From a virus: DNA of 20,694 nucleotides. Below are positions 1-7,329 of the stretch, piece by piece (the stretch's first letter is position 1; each line of letters opens with the position of its first letter). The stretch is from IMG/VR virus record IMGVR_UViG_3300044673_000583, positions 1 to 20,694 of that record; one strand, 5' to 3'. A program made the translations under genes and the position numbers. The notes below the pieces were generated by a model. That model searched no databases. It had not been told where the DNA came from and was given only the letters and a program-made list of their open reading frames with translations.

Positions 1-528
1 CAGGTCCTGGACCTCCCAGGACCCGATGATGCTGTCGGCCTTGTCGGCCCCTTCTTTCTCGACCAGGTAATCGCGGATTTTCATGATGACCCTGCCGATG
101 GTGCCCATGCGCCAGTCACAGAACTCATAGGTGACCGCCTCCCCCTTGCCGGCGTCACTGAACTGGAAATCGGGCAGTCCCTTGATCGCCGGGGGCATGG
201 CACCCAGGTAGCCGATATGGCGCAGGGAGCCGTCCGGATAAACGGCGATGGATTTCTTTTTGAACATCCCTTTGCGGTTCCATTCCTTGAACTCGTCAAC
301 CACCTGCTTGTATTTCAAGTACAAGCCATCGCCCACCCGCTTGATACCCTCGACCCAGCCGAAGGCAGGGGCATTGTCCGAAGGGTGGCCGATCACCAGG
401 GGGGGCTCGTGAAACTGCGGGTCGAAGCTTGACACCATCCTATCCAGATCTCCGGTGGTCCAGAGCTTCTTGTTGCCTTTCGAGTCGGTATGCCAGCCGG
501 CGTTAAAAACCAGATCCCATTCTTCCAT
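1..528 (-). CDS. Mu-like protease/scaffold protein (gp I family), N-terminal part
   Basis: The gene begins with ATG at 528 and runs off the left edge; 176 residues are visible. The product is expected to be the head maturation protease, whose C-terminal product usually acts as the scaffold of the Mu-type capsid. The visible part has the family's characteristic stretch PLVIGHPSDNAPAFGWVEG around residues 43-61 (His and Asp/Gly-rich), followed by a lysine-rich segment and a later region with GYLGAMPPAIKGLPDF. The start is supported by a strong Shine-Dalgarno (AAAGGAG, about 8 nt upstream). It lies downstream of the gpG-type gene after a 199-bp gap holding a late-promoter candidate, which matches Mu, where I starts its own late transcription unit. 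The catalytic residues cannot be fully judged because the gene is cut. Family call confident, activity inferred. Confidence 0.85.
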   Translation of the reverse strand, partial: MEEWDLVFNAGWHTDSKGNKKLWTTGDLDRMVSSFDPQFHEPPLVIGHPSDNAPAFGWVEGIKRVGDGLYLKYKQVVDEFKEWNRKGMFKKKSIAVYPDGSLRHIGYLGAMPPAIKGLPDFQFSDAGKGEAVTYEFCDWRMGTIGRVIMKIRDYLVEKEGADKADSIIGSWEVQDL

Positions 529-543
529 TTACTTGCTCCTTTC

Positions 544-564
544 TATGGTGCGTACCGCACCATA
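544..564. repeat. Perfect 9-bp dyad in the protease leader
   Basis: Arms TATGGTGCG and CGCACCATA are separated by 3 bases (TAC). The dyad lies 16-36 nt upstream of the protease ATG and overlaps the hexamer TATGGT suggested below as a -10. It could be an operator for a dimeric regulator or a 5'-leader hairpin just before the ribosome binding site. Perfect symmetry is seen; function is not known. Confidence 0.6.
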
Positions 565-605
565 TCCCCCGGTATTCGTCTTGTTCAGTTGAAACATTTC
601 AAAAA
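559..605 (-). promoter_or_regulatory. Candidate late promoter PI with activator dyad
   Basis: On the minus strand the core at 605-581 contains GAAATGTTTC, a GAAA-N2-TTTC dyad, then ACTGAACAA. Sixteen bases further is TATGGT (564-559), a weak -10. The same core with four changes occurs upstream of the lysozyme gene. The position, between the gpG gene and gene I, is where Mu has PI, which is activated by the C protein. The dyad centre would sit near -43, as expected for an activator bound upstream of a poor -35. Promoter identity is inferred from the conserved element and its placement. Confidence 0.5.
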
Positions 606-628
606 AAGAACTCAGCTCTTTTGAAACC

Positions 629-650
629 AATTTAAAACCCCTTTTAAATT
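629..650. repeat. Perfect AT-rich inverted repeat in the gpG-protease gap
   Basis: Arms AATTTAAAA and TTTTAAATT flank a CCCC spacer. This is a 9-bp perfect repeat in an otherwise GC-richer phage, upstream of the candidate PI core. It might be a second regulator site or an AT-rich upstream element. It is not a convincing terminator because the stem has no GC pairs. Confidence 0.5.
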
Positions 651-683
651 CCCTTTCAGACGGTCTTGAATGCAGTGTCTGTA

Positions 684-707
684 TGTAGCCCCTCTGAAAC
701 GGCTACA
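684..707. repeat. Inverted repeat after the gpG-type gene
   Basis: TGTAGCC (684-690) pairs with GGCTACA (701-707) around a 10-base loop, 20-44 nt after the stop of the gpG-type gene. On the minus strand no T-run follows, so it is at best a weak or factor-assisted terminator, or an mRNA 3'-end stabiliser. Confidence 0.4.
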
Positions 708-727
708 GGGCAAATTTGGGCGTTTAA

Positions 728-1258
728 TCACCCCATCAAATAATCGCCCGCCGTAGCCAGCAATTCTTCCTCATCCGCCTTGCTCACCCCCAGGAAGGGA
801 CGGGGCGGCATCTTGATCGTCCGGTTGACCGTCTTGGTACGGTCTCCCTGGCCCTTTTTGGCGAAGCGGGTATTGCGTCCGCTCCCCTTCAGGTGGAGGG
901 TCACCCCTTCCTGCTTGATCTCGCCACCCAGCTGGTGGATGGCGCCGTAGGGTGAATCGCTCCCCACCAGTAGGGTGTCGTTGCCATCAAGCTGATCGCT
1001 GATCCCGTCCCGGAGCTTGGTGGACTCGGTCAGGATCTTCGGGTTCTTCTTGCGCTTGCGGGTGGCCGGCTTGACATCCTGCCACTTGTTTCCTTTAGGA
1101 TCTTCCTGCTTGCTGAAGCGCTCATCGGTGGAAAGGACCAGGACCTTACCCATGGCCTTCAGCGCCGGGGCGGGGCTGCCGGTGCGCTGGGCGATCCTCG
1201 CCAGGGCCTTCTGCGCCTTGGGGAGGTCGTGGGTGATCTTGATCAGCTCGTCGGTCAT
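728..1258 (-). CDS. Phage virion morphogenesis protein (Mu gpG-like)
   Basis: A 176-residue protein of the phage virion morphogenesis family (Mu G, gp31), which acts in assembly of the head-tail joining region/tail completion. Recognisable family features are the N-terminal helix of conserved charged and Ala residues, the segment RFSKQEDPKGNKWQDVKPAT near residues 48-67, the basic KRKKNPKILTESTKLRDGI run near 69-87, and the SPYGAIHQLGGEIK block near 101-115. The C-terminus carries MPPRPFLGVSKADEEEL, typical of the family. The start at 1258 lies 2 nt after the stop of the small cysteine protein gene and has no strong ribosome site, so translation is probably coupled. It is the last gene before the protease promoter gap. 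Close to full length for the family. Confidence 0.85.
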   Translation of the reverse strand: MTDELIKITHDLPKAQKALARIAQRTGSPAPALKAMGKVLVLSTDERFSKQEDPKGNKWQDVKPATRKRKKNPKILTESTKLRDGISDQLDGNDTLLVGSDSPYGAIHQLGGEIKQEGVTLHLKGSGRNTRFAKKGQGDRTKTVNRTIKMPPRPFLGVSKADEEELLATAGDYLMG

Positions 1259-1260
1259 GG

Positions 1261-1452
1261 CTACCGTTCTTTCTTCAGGTCATCAACGGACCTAAGTTGC
1301 GGCACGGCGCGGAATTCGGCGATGCCGCACTTTTCGCAGACCCGCCGCTGGCAAACCTGGAAGTAGCCAATGGCATCGGGGCTTTTGCAATAAATCCCAT
1401 TGACCGGCGCAGTCCATTTTTCCCAGCTATGCCACCCGAGCTTGCAGAGCAT
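1261..1452 (-). CDS. Small cysteine-rich protein, zinc-ribbon-like, unknown function
   Basis: A 63-residue protein tucked between the portal-MuF gene and the gpG-type gene. It has four cysteines: Cys3, Cys22, then VCQRRVCEKCG, in which the last CxxC (around residues 39-42) looks like one half of a zinc knuckle. Aromatic residues (three Trp/Tyr near the N-terminus) suggest a small folded zinc-stabilised domain. The start at 1452 follows AGGA with short spacing and comes 6 nt after the portal-MuF stop; the gpG ATG follows 2 nt after its own stop. Mu has a small zinc-finger translational regulator (Com), but I see no mom partner here, so equating the two is not justified. Function unknown. Confidence 0.65.
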   Translation of the reverse strand: MLCKLGWHSWEKWTAPVNGIYCKSPDAIGYFQVCQRRVCEKCGIAEFRAVPQLRSVDDLKKER

Positions 1453-1458
1453 GGCGTC

Positions 1459-3837
1459 CTACTTCTCCTTTTGGGCGATCTCGGCCCGGACCTTCCTGGC
1501 GATCTCCAGCGGCAACCGGTCGATCCGCTCGTTCAAGATGTCCCTAGACTTGTTGGCGGCGGTGCCGGGGTTGTACTGGAAGCCGGGATCGATGCCGTTG
1601 GGGATCTCGAAGGAACGCCCCTGCTTGTCGGTCCAGGTGTAGCTGCCGTCGTTGGGTGCGGTGCGCTTGGCCTTGGCCCCCAGCCGGGTGATATCCCGCT
1701 CACCGGCGGAGAAGACCTTGCACTTGCAGCCCCAGCCGTTCTGGGGGTAATGGGTTGACCACCAGGAGTCATCCGCCGGGAGCACCGTGCCGTCCCAGGA
1801 CAGATGCAGCACCCTGGGGTGAACGGAATCGCCATGCTTGTAGAGCAGATAGGGGCGGGTGGCAAGCACGTCCGGGTCGGTGATCCCCTGCCAGCGACCG
1901 GCGTTGTATGCCTGCCGGGTATTGGTCTCGTAAACGACACGGGTCCGCCAGTTGCGCCCACCGACGTATTTCCAGCCGTAGCGCTCGACAATGGTGTCCC
2001 ACTGGTTGCGGAAGTCGGCGAGAGTGAGCCCCTGGGCGATGGTCTGATCGACCGCCTCGCGCAGATCGGCGAGCAGCTCCCCCTTCATCGCCCCGGCGAT
2101 CATGAATCCTTTGGCATGGGCATCGAGGAAGAGATCGTTCCACTTCTCGGTGGGGATGTTGACCTTGCCCCGGAAGAAAGCGATGGCCTCGGCAAAGGGG
2201 AGGCGCAGGGCGGAGGTGATCGGCGACTCGGCAAAGGAGTAGCGGGAGAACTCGGCGAAGGAGGCGCCCGCTTCGGAAGCGGCTATTTCGTCCTGGACCT
2301 CGGCCCGGCCAAGCAGAGTGGATAAAAGCAGGGCATCACGGACGTGGGCCGCCATGGGGGCGATATCGAGCTTGGCCGACTGCTTGAGTAGATCGTCGCG
2401 CAGGTCGATCAGGTTGCCGGCGCCGTCAACGATCTTTCTGGCTGCCTGGATCCATTTGTTGAGGAGCGGCTCGGCTGCCGTTTCGGCCTGGACGGCAAGG
2501 AGGTCGGCATTGTCGGGGGTGGCGTCGCCATTGTCGCCAGGCTCGGCAAAGGCGCTCTGGTCATCGACGATGGGGGTATCCTTCGGCGTTGGCGCGGGGG
2601 GCACCTCCTTGGCCGGGGCCTCTTCCACATCCCCCTGCTCCAGGTTGTAGGTGCGCTCGAAGTAGGCGCTTGACAGCCGCTTGCCGCTCCGCGCCAGGGA
2701 GGCGGTCAGCTTGTCGTCACGCTCGGCCTGCTTGAGGTCCACCTCCTTTTCGATGATGAAGGTGAAGCGGGGCGCCCCTTCGCTGGAGCCCCAATTTTCC
2801 TCGCAGATGTAATCGATGACCTGGTTGTAGGCTTCCTCCACCAGGCGGACGTCGGCGTCACGGATATCCTGGCGCACCTCGATGGAAAGCTTGTCATCCC
2901 CCAGCTTGCCCCCCGAGGTGGATTCACCCACCCCGGCATGGCCGAGCCAGACGGTTGAGATGGCGCTGTTGGCCTCCTGGATGATGCCGCGATGCAGATC
3001 GCTGGTTGCCCCCTTGGAGCCGCTCTCCTTCAACTCGACGCTGCCGTCGTCGGGGATCACCGCCACGCCGTCCTGGATCATCCTTTCAAGGATGTCGAGA
3101 AAATCGTTGATCTGCTCTTGGCTGGCGCTGCGGGGCAGCTTGCCGATGGGCCAGGTCTGGCCGAATTTTTCGGCATACTGGACCAGGTAGCGCCAGCCCC
3201 CCCGTTTGAAGGTCACCGGCCAGAAACAGCGGCTATTGAGGCCGAGGCCGTAGGGGTTCTCGTAGCTCGCCTCATTGGTTGGGCAGATGAAGCGCCGCTT
3301 GGGGAGCTCCTCACCCGACAGCAGGTTGGTGCGGGTGAGGAAACGGAGCTGGTTTTCCTGATTGAAGACGAACCAGCGCGGCGGCTTGGGCACGATGTCG
3401 ATGGGGATGTTGATCCCCTGCCACGGAGCCACCAGGATCTCGGTCGGGCAGTAGCCATAGGCGCGGGCGCCGCGAATGAGTTGCTCGGTGATCCTCGTTA
3501 ACGGCAGCTTGGTGAAGATCTCCTTGATAGCTTTGGCCTGCCGGTTCTTGGCCTTGCCCTGGTCGATGTCCCAGGCGAGTGCCAGGGTGGCGTTGATCCT
3601 GTTGGTGATGCCGCCGGCAACCCGGTCATCGGTCATCAGGTCGCTGTAGACCCGGATGTCCCGCCCCTGGGCCTTGAGGATCGGGTCGGGGTTGGGAAGA
3701 TAGAGGTTGGTCAGGCCGAAGTAATCGAGGGTGCGGGAGCGGACCGCCAGCTCCTGGGAGAGGGAGGTCGGCTGGGCCGGATCTTCGGCAAACTGTACGA
3801 ACTCGCGTTCGTTTATCCAAAGGCCGTTACGCCGCAT
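1459..3837 (-). CDS. Portal (DUF935, Mu gp29-like) fused to MuF head protein (Mu gp30-like)
   Basis: One open frame of about 790 residues joins two proteins that are separate in Mu. Residues 1-430 are the DUF935 portal: a conserved start (NGLWINEREFVQF), the IRVYSDLMTDDRVAGGITNRI block, the KFGQTWPIGK segment and a GHAGVGESTSGGK loop. Around 415-440 a Pro/Ala/Asp-rich linker (EEAPAKEVPPAPTPKDTP) leads to a helical region, and residues 630-710 hold the MuF/SPP1 gp7-like core: YETNTRQAYNAGRW, then HPRVLHLSWDG, then GWGCKCKV. Start 3837 has AGGA seven bases upstream; an ATG six bases earlier (3843) is also possible. Either overlaps the terminase stop. The portal forms the DNA channel and MuF is a minor head protein of the same complex, so fusion is structurally sensible. 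Reading frame is intact throughout. Confidence 0.88.
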   Translation of the reverse strand: MRRNGLWINEREFVQFAEDPAQPTSLSQELAVRSRTLDYFGLTNLYLPNPDPILKAQGRDIRVYSDLMTDDRVAGGITNRINATLALAWDIDQGKAKNRQAKAIKEIFTKLPLTRITEQLIRGARAYGYCPTEILVAPWQGINIPIDIVPKPPRWFVFNQENQLRFLTRTNLLSGEELPKRRFICPTNEASYENPYGLGLNSRCFWPVTFKRGGWRYLVQYAEKFGQTWPIGKLPRSASQEQINDFLDILERMIQDGVAVIPDDGSVELKESGSKGATSDLHRGIIQEANSAISTVWLGHAGVGESTSGGKLGDDKLSIEVRQDIRDADVRLVEEAYNQVIDYICEENWGSSEGAPRFTFIIEKEVDLKQAERDDKLTASLARSGKRLSSAYFERTYNLEQGDVEEAPAKEVPPAPTPKDTPIVDDQSAFAEPGDNGDATPDNADLLAVQAETAAEPLLNKWIQAARKIVDGAGNLIDLRDDLLKQSAKLDIAPMAAHVRDALLLSTLLGRAEVQDEIAASEAGASFAEFSRYSFAESPITSALRLPFAEAIAFFRGKVNIPTEKWNDLFLDAHAKGFMIAGAMKGELLADLREAVDQTIAQGLTLADFRNQWDTIVERYGWKYVGGRNWRTRVVYETNTRQAYNAGRWQGITDPDVLATRPYLLYKHGDSVHPRVLHLSWDGTVLPADDSWWSTHYPQNGWGCKCKVFSAGERDITRLGAKAKRTAPNDGSYTWTDKQGRSFEIPNGIDPGFQYNPGTAANKSRDILNERIDRLPLEIARKVRAEIAQKEK

Positions 3838-5245
3838 CGTCATATCCTTTCAGTATTTTTGTGGAATTGCGCGGCGACCGAGACCCAGCCCACGTTGGAC
3901 CAGCGTCGGTACCAGCAGCATGTATGGCCAGGGCTAGCGCCCAAAACCGGTCGGCGTGCCCGTTTTCGCTGCGCTCAGCAGTAAAACGGATATTCCCGGC
4001 GGCCGTGGTTTCTTTGGTCACTGCGCGGAGGTCGGCGCGGATCTCGGGCTTGTAGGGGATGCGCAGCTTTTTGTCTTCCATATGGCCGCGCACTGGATAG
4101 GCCAATTCTTCCTTGACCCTGGTGTTAAAGGTAATGTTCTCGTAGCGGTACTGGCCGTACCGTTTCTGGGCATCGTCGCCCCAGCCAATCCCGAGACCGG
4201 TGTAATCCTGACAGGTGCGGCGCATGTAATCGAGCCAGGGCCACAGCACCTTTTCCTGATCGGGCTTGGACATGTTGCGCAGCTCGAGCACCTTGCGGGT
4301 GTAGAGCACGTCCCCCAGAAGTTCCAGGAGCCAGAGGACGGTGAGGTCTTTCTTGCGGCCGATATCGATGCCGACGAAGATCTGCTTGCCCCTGCAGTCC
4401 TCTGGACTGTCGAATTCCCATTGTTCCTGGCTGCCGTATTCGCAGCCGGCGATCAGGTCGTACTCGAGGAAGGCGCTGGCATCATCTGCCGGCACGCACA
4501 TGTACTCCTGGAGAAACGATTCTTCATCGGCGCAGCCCCCCTTAATGAAGTCGAAGTATTTCGCTTCGTCCATCTCCTGGACTTCGTGGTCGGCGGGGAG
4601 CGACTGCTGCAATTTATAGAGGAAGCCCTGATCGAGGGCATCCTGGAGAGTGACCCGGTGCAGGCTGATCTTTTTCGGATTTTTGTGCTCGCGGATCTCT
4701 CGGACCAGCTGATTGAAAAAGTTGGCGCTGCCTCGATGGGTGCTAATAACTTCCATATTTCCGCCCCAGGTAATACCGGGGTAGGCGATGGACCAGAGCT
4801 TACGAGGATCTGGATGCAAGGCGAATTCGTCGAGGATACGACCTCCACGTTTTCCAGCCTGAGCATCAGGGTTGCTAGACATGCTGTGGATTCGTCTTCC
4901 ATTAGCAAAATGAAGTACGTAGGCACTTATCTTTTTCTCCTCATCGATAACCTTGAAGCCCAGATCCTCAGCGGCAATCTGCAGCACCTTAGCAAACATC
5001 TTGCAGTCTTCGATGACTAGGCGGGCCTGCAGGTCATCGCGGGAACTGATCCACTGGTCCCATTTGGCCCCGGCCTCAGCGGTGCGCTCATCGGCGGCAT
5101 AGGCTGTGGACCAGGAGAGGCCAATCTGGCGAGCCTTTTCCATGAGCTTCAATCGGGAGCGATCGACGATCCATTTCTCCTGGTAGGGAAGAAAGAGCCC
5201 GGCGGGATTGGCGGGTATGCATTGGGCTTTGACTGGTTTCATCAT
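3827..5245 (-). CDS. Terminase large subunit (Mu gp28-like)
   Basis: A 472-residue DNA-packaging motor that cuts the phage-host junction and pumps DNA into the prohead. The ATPase half shows the variant Walker A of terminases, EKARQIGLSWS (residues 36-46), and a Walker B with catalytic acid, RILDE (136-140). The RNase H-like nuclease half begins at IFVGIDIGRKKDLTVLW (D294, D300) and ends with the conserved acidic block HADRFWALALA (D432). It starts at 5245 inside an ATGA overlap with the DUF3486 gene and ends inside the portal gene start, so small terminase, large terminase and portal-MuF are translationally linked. Length fits the family (Mu gp28 is about 550 residues, so slightly short). 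Family call is strong. Confidence 0.92.
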   Translation of the reverse strand: MMKPVKAQCIPANPAGLFLPYQEKWIVDRSRLKLMEKARQIGLSWSTAYAADERTAEAGAKWDQWISSRDDLQARLVIEDCKMFAKVLQIAAEDLGFKVIDEEKKISAYVLHFANGRRIHSMSSNPDAQAGKRGGRILDEFALHPDPRKLWSIAYPGITWGGNMEVISTHRGSANFFNQLVREIREHKNPKKISLHRVTLQDALDQGFLYKLQQSLPADHEVQEMDEAKYFDFIKGGCADEESFLQEYMCVPADDASAFLEYDLIAGCEYGSQEQWEFDSPEDCRGKQIFVGIDIGRKKDLTVLWLLELLGDVLYTRKVLELRNMSKPDQEKVLWPWLDYMRRTCQDYTGLGIGWGDDAQKRYGQYRYENITFNTRVKEELAYPVRGHMEDKKLRIPYKPEIRADLRAVTKETTAAGNIRFTAERSENGHADRFWALALAIHAAGTDAGPTWAGSRSPRNSTKILKGYDDAA

Positions 5246-5811
5246 TCTGCCATCATCAGCACGTCGCGGCGGATCATCTGGATTGCCTCGGGGGTGACGC
5301 CGGCGGCGGTTGCGGTTTTCTCAATGGTCTTCGCAGCTTCTTCCAGGGCCTGTTTCTTGATCTCAGCAGCCCGTTTGACGTTGATGGTTGCGGACTGTTC
5401 CAACCGCTGGGTGGCAAGGGCCAGGGCTTTGACCTGGTCGATGGTGGCGGAAAGTGTTTCGGGATCCTGGATGTCGGCATCCTGTATCTTTAGGGTGATA
5501 TCGAAGGCCAGAGTGCGGAGGATCTCGTTGATCAAGAGGCCCGTCTGCCCCTGGGGCGCAGCGCCGACCTTGGCAATGAACATCTCGGATATCTCGCGGC
5601 TTTGCCGTAGCTTCTGGCCCACTTCCTCCATGCGCATTGAATAGCGGTTGACAGCGCTTTTGCTGATGCGGTCGTCATGCCCTTCTTCCTCCAGGAGCGC
5701 ATTGATCTTTTCCGTTACCTCCAGCTGGGTGACGCGGGGATCCTGGAGGAGACGCTGCAACTCGCTCTTGATTTCGGGGGGTAGTTTTTCAATGCTTGAT
5801 GTCTGGCCCAT
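5242..5811 (-). CDS. DUF3486 protein (Mu gp27-like), probable small terminase
   Basis: A 189-residue, mostly helical protein that matches the DUF3486 family (Mu gp27), thought to be the small terminase subunit that recognises the packaging site. The N-terminus has the family pattern SSIEKLPPEIKSELQRLL followed by a helix-turn-helix-like stretch (VTQLEVTEKINALL...ISKSAVNRYSMRM, about residues 27-62). The rest is long amphipathic helix, probably the oligomerisation part, with an Ala/Lys-rich coiled coil near 135-170. I chose ATG 5811 because GGAG lies seven bases upstream and it comes one base after the preceding stop. A longer frame to 5901 exists but has no ribosome site and lies inside the upstream gene. 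Ends in an ATGA overlap with the large terminase. Confidence 0.85.
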   Translation of the reverse strand: MGQTSSIEKLPPEIKSELQRLLQDPRVTQLEVTEKINALLEEEGHDDRISKSAVNRYSMRMEEVGQKLRQSREISEMFIAKVGAAPQGQTGLLINEILRTLAFDITLKIQDADIQDPETLSATIDQVKALALATQRLEQSATINVKRAAEIKKQALEEAAKTIEKTATAAGVTPEAIQMIRRDVLMMAE

Positions 5812-5812
5812 A

Positions 5813-6109
5813 TCAGCTCCGGGGACTCGGGCGCTTAACGCCGGGGATGGTGGCGCAGCCGGTGGCCACGTCGATGCCGCGCTGGTTGATGGTGGCCACA
5901 TAGATGCCGGCCACTTCCTCCAGGCTCAAAAGCCCCTGCTCCTCAAGCCAGCGCAATTCAGTTTTGACGCGGTCACGGCTGATGGAGTGGCCGAACTTGC
6001 CGACGATCACATGAATGATGGATTCATTGCAGCTGTAGCCATTGGTCTCCTCCAGCGTGCGGAGGATGATCAGGCGGATGTCTTCGGTAGCCACGTCTTT
6101 GAAATTCAT
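5813..6109 (-). CDS. Mu gp26-like protein (VpaChn25_0724 family), winged-helix-like
   Basis: A 98-residue protein found in Mu-like phages just before the small terminase. It begins MNFKDVATEDIRLIILRTLEETNGYSCNE and contains a winged-helix-like arrangement: helices around 8-22 and 23-37, then SRDRVKTELRWLEEQGLLSLEE (about 44-65), in the position of a recognition helix followed by a wing. This suggests nucleic-acid binding, perhaps as an accessory to packaging, but no function is established for the family. The start is in an ATGA overlap with the preceding DUF2730 gene and has GGGAGG upstream. Its stop is one base before the DUF3486 ATG. Confidence 0.75.
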   Translation of the reverse strand: MNFKDVATEDIRLIILRTLEETNGYSCNESIIHVIVGKFGHSISRDRVKTELRWLEEQGLLSLEEVAGIYVATINQRGIDVATGCATIPGVKRPSPRS

Positions 6110-6477
6110 TTCTTGCCTCCCTGGTTGAGGAGAAACTCGTTGATTAGTTGGCCGGTGTGCTTGATGCCGTCCAAGCCCCCTTCGATCTTGCCGACGCTCG
6201 ACTTAATGTCGGCAATGTCCTTGTGGAAGCTCTCCAGGCGATGGAAGATGATCTTGTCGTTTTCTTCCATGCGCCCGTGATTGTCGCAGGCGGGGCGCTG
6301 TTCCCGCAGTTTCTGCTTGAGGTGCTTGATTTCCATGTCCTGTTCGAGCTTGCTGTTTTCCAGCTGGGTAAAGCGGTCGTTGGTGACCTTGTTGCGACTG
6401 CTCCACAAAACAGCAATGGTCAGGATCAGCTGGATGATGGTCAGGACAATCTGCCAAACGGGATAGTTGAGGGTCAC
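6106..6477 (-). CDS. DUF2730 protein (Mu gp25-like), membrane-anchored coiled coil
   Basis: A 123-residue protein with one N-terminal membrane segment (residues 7-26, VWQIVLTIIQLILTIAVLWS) followed by a long coiled coil (about 35-110; heptad-like RFTQLENSKLEQDMEIKHLKQ). This is the layout of the DUF2730 family of Mu-like phages. A spanin-like or other envelope role is possible but not shown. It starts with GTG at 6477; the GTGA overlaps the stop of the DksA-type gene, and GGAGG stands five bases upstream, which decides this unusual start codon. Ends in an ATGA overlap with the next gene. Confidence 0.75.
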   Translation of the reverse strand: MTLNYPVWQIVLTIIQLILTIAVLWSSRNKVTNDRFTQLENSKLEQDMEIKHLKQKLREQRPACDNHGRMEENDKIIFHRLESFHKDIADIKSSVGKIEGGLDGIKHTGQLINEFLLNQGGKK

Positions 6478-6695
6478 GCAGTCCTCCAGAGAGATAAAAT
6501 TTCATGCTGCTCTTGGCAGCCAATACAGCGGCGACAGCCGGGCATGGCCTGTCGCCGTTCTTCCGGAATTTCTTCACTGCAATCTTCGCAGTGAGTCAAG
6601 CTTTCGCCTCTTGGCATACAACGCTGGTGGGCTTCCAGGGTAAGATCGAGGAACGTTTCAGTAATGGCCTGAGCCCTGTCCATATCATCAGCCAT
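6474..6695 (-). CDS. TraR/DksA-family zinc-finger protein
   Basis: A 73-residue protein with the DksA/TraR zinc finger: CEDC, a 17-residue spacer containing IPEERRQAMPG, then CIGC, all four cysteines present, followed by QEQHE. TraR-like phage proteins bind the secondary channel of RNA polymerase and mimic DksA plus ppGpp, altering host promoter choice. The N-terminal helical part is short, as in TraR rather than in full DksA. ATG 6695 was chosen because it comes five bases after the preceding stop; the longer frame to 6731 is only overlap with the upstream gene. It sits in the lysis-packaging cluster, so expression is expected late. Family call strong; effect on transcription inferred. Confidence 0.85.
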   Translation of the reverse strand: MADDMDRAQAITETFLDLTLEAHQRCMPRGESLTHCEDCSEEIPEERRQAMPGCRRCIGCQEQHEILSLWRTA

Positions 6696-6699
6696 CGGC

Positions 6700-7329
6700 T
6701 CACCACTCGTAGATGATGCCGGCCAGGGCATGGCCGCTGCCGTCGGTGGTGCCGTCCGCCTTCAAGCCCAGGTGAACGTCTTTGATGCGGAGAAACTTCC
6801 AGGTCAGCTCCCCCTGGGCGATCTGCTGCAGGTGAATGTCCAGCCCGTACCAGAGTCCCACCGTGCCGGTGTTCTCCAGGCGGAACCAGGGGGCTTCCTT
6901 TTCCTGCACCACCGGGATGGTGACCCCGGTATCGGTATTGACGACGGTGACCACCTGGTAGCCGTTTCTGCTTTCGGGCAGATCGGCGGTGGCGGTGGGG
7001 TGCAGGGTGGTCGCATCGCCCTCCACCGGGGCCGGGGCTGCCGGGTCGCTCAACCAGGGCATGTCCAGCTCACCGGCAATCTCTTTCTTGTCCAGGGCGA
7101 CCAGCCCTTGCTCGGGGCAAGTAACATAGACCCTTTTCACGTCGCGGACGGTCCTGATCTCCGCCACCCGCTTGAACTCCTTGGTGGTAATGGTCCTGAC
7201 CTGGGGCATGAAGTACTGCCACAGGGCGGCATAGATGGCGAAGATCAGGCCGATCAGGAGGATGGTGCGGGGCCAGTCGGTCTTTCGCCAGTCGCTGGTG
7301 AAGCGCTCCTTGAGCGTTGCCGGAATCAT
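6700..7329 (-). CDS. Membrane-anchored protein of unknown function in the lysis cluster
   Basis: A 209-residue protein with a positively charged N-terminus (KERFTSDWRKTDWPR), one membrane segment at residues 23-40 (TILLIGLIFAIYAALWQY), and a predicted periplasmic domain of about 165 residues. That domain ends in a repeated beta-like pattern (LENTGTVGLWYGLDI, WKFLRIKDVHLGLK). I do not recognise the family. Its location directly after the holin-like gene (ATGA overlap, with AGGAGG upstream) suggests a role in host lysis or envelope disruption, but a structural role cannot be excluded. No signal-peptidase motif and no lipobox are seen, so it is probably anchored by the N-terminal segment. Confidence 0.6.
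   Translation of the reverse strand: MIPATLKERFTSDWRKTDWPRTILLIGLIFAIYAALWQYFMPQVRTITTKEFKRVAEIRTVRDVKRVYVTCPEQGLVALDKKEIAGELDMPWLSDPAAPAPVEGDATTLHPTATADLPESRNGYQVVTVVNTDTGVTIPVVQEKEAPWFRLENTGTVGLWYGLDIHLQQIAQGELTWKFLRIKDVHLGLKADGTTDGSGHALAGIIYEW

Noticed and set aside
1261-1452. Com regulator of a mom DNA-modification gene
   Set aside because: Only a loose CxxC resemblance and no mom homologue nearby; kept as unknown.
1297-2325. Long plus-strand frames opposite the portal-MuF gene
   Set aside because: Hydrophobic/Gly-rich low-information translations, antisense to a well supported structural gene.
3956-5020. 354-codon open frame on the plus strand
   Set aside because: It lies entirely opposite the terminase gene, which has all catalytic motifs. 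A GC-rich coding strand often leaves such open antisense frames; no ribosome site and no recognisable protein features.
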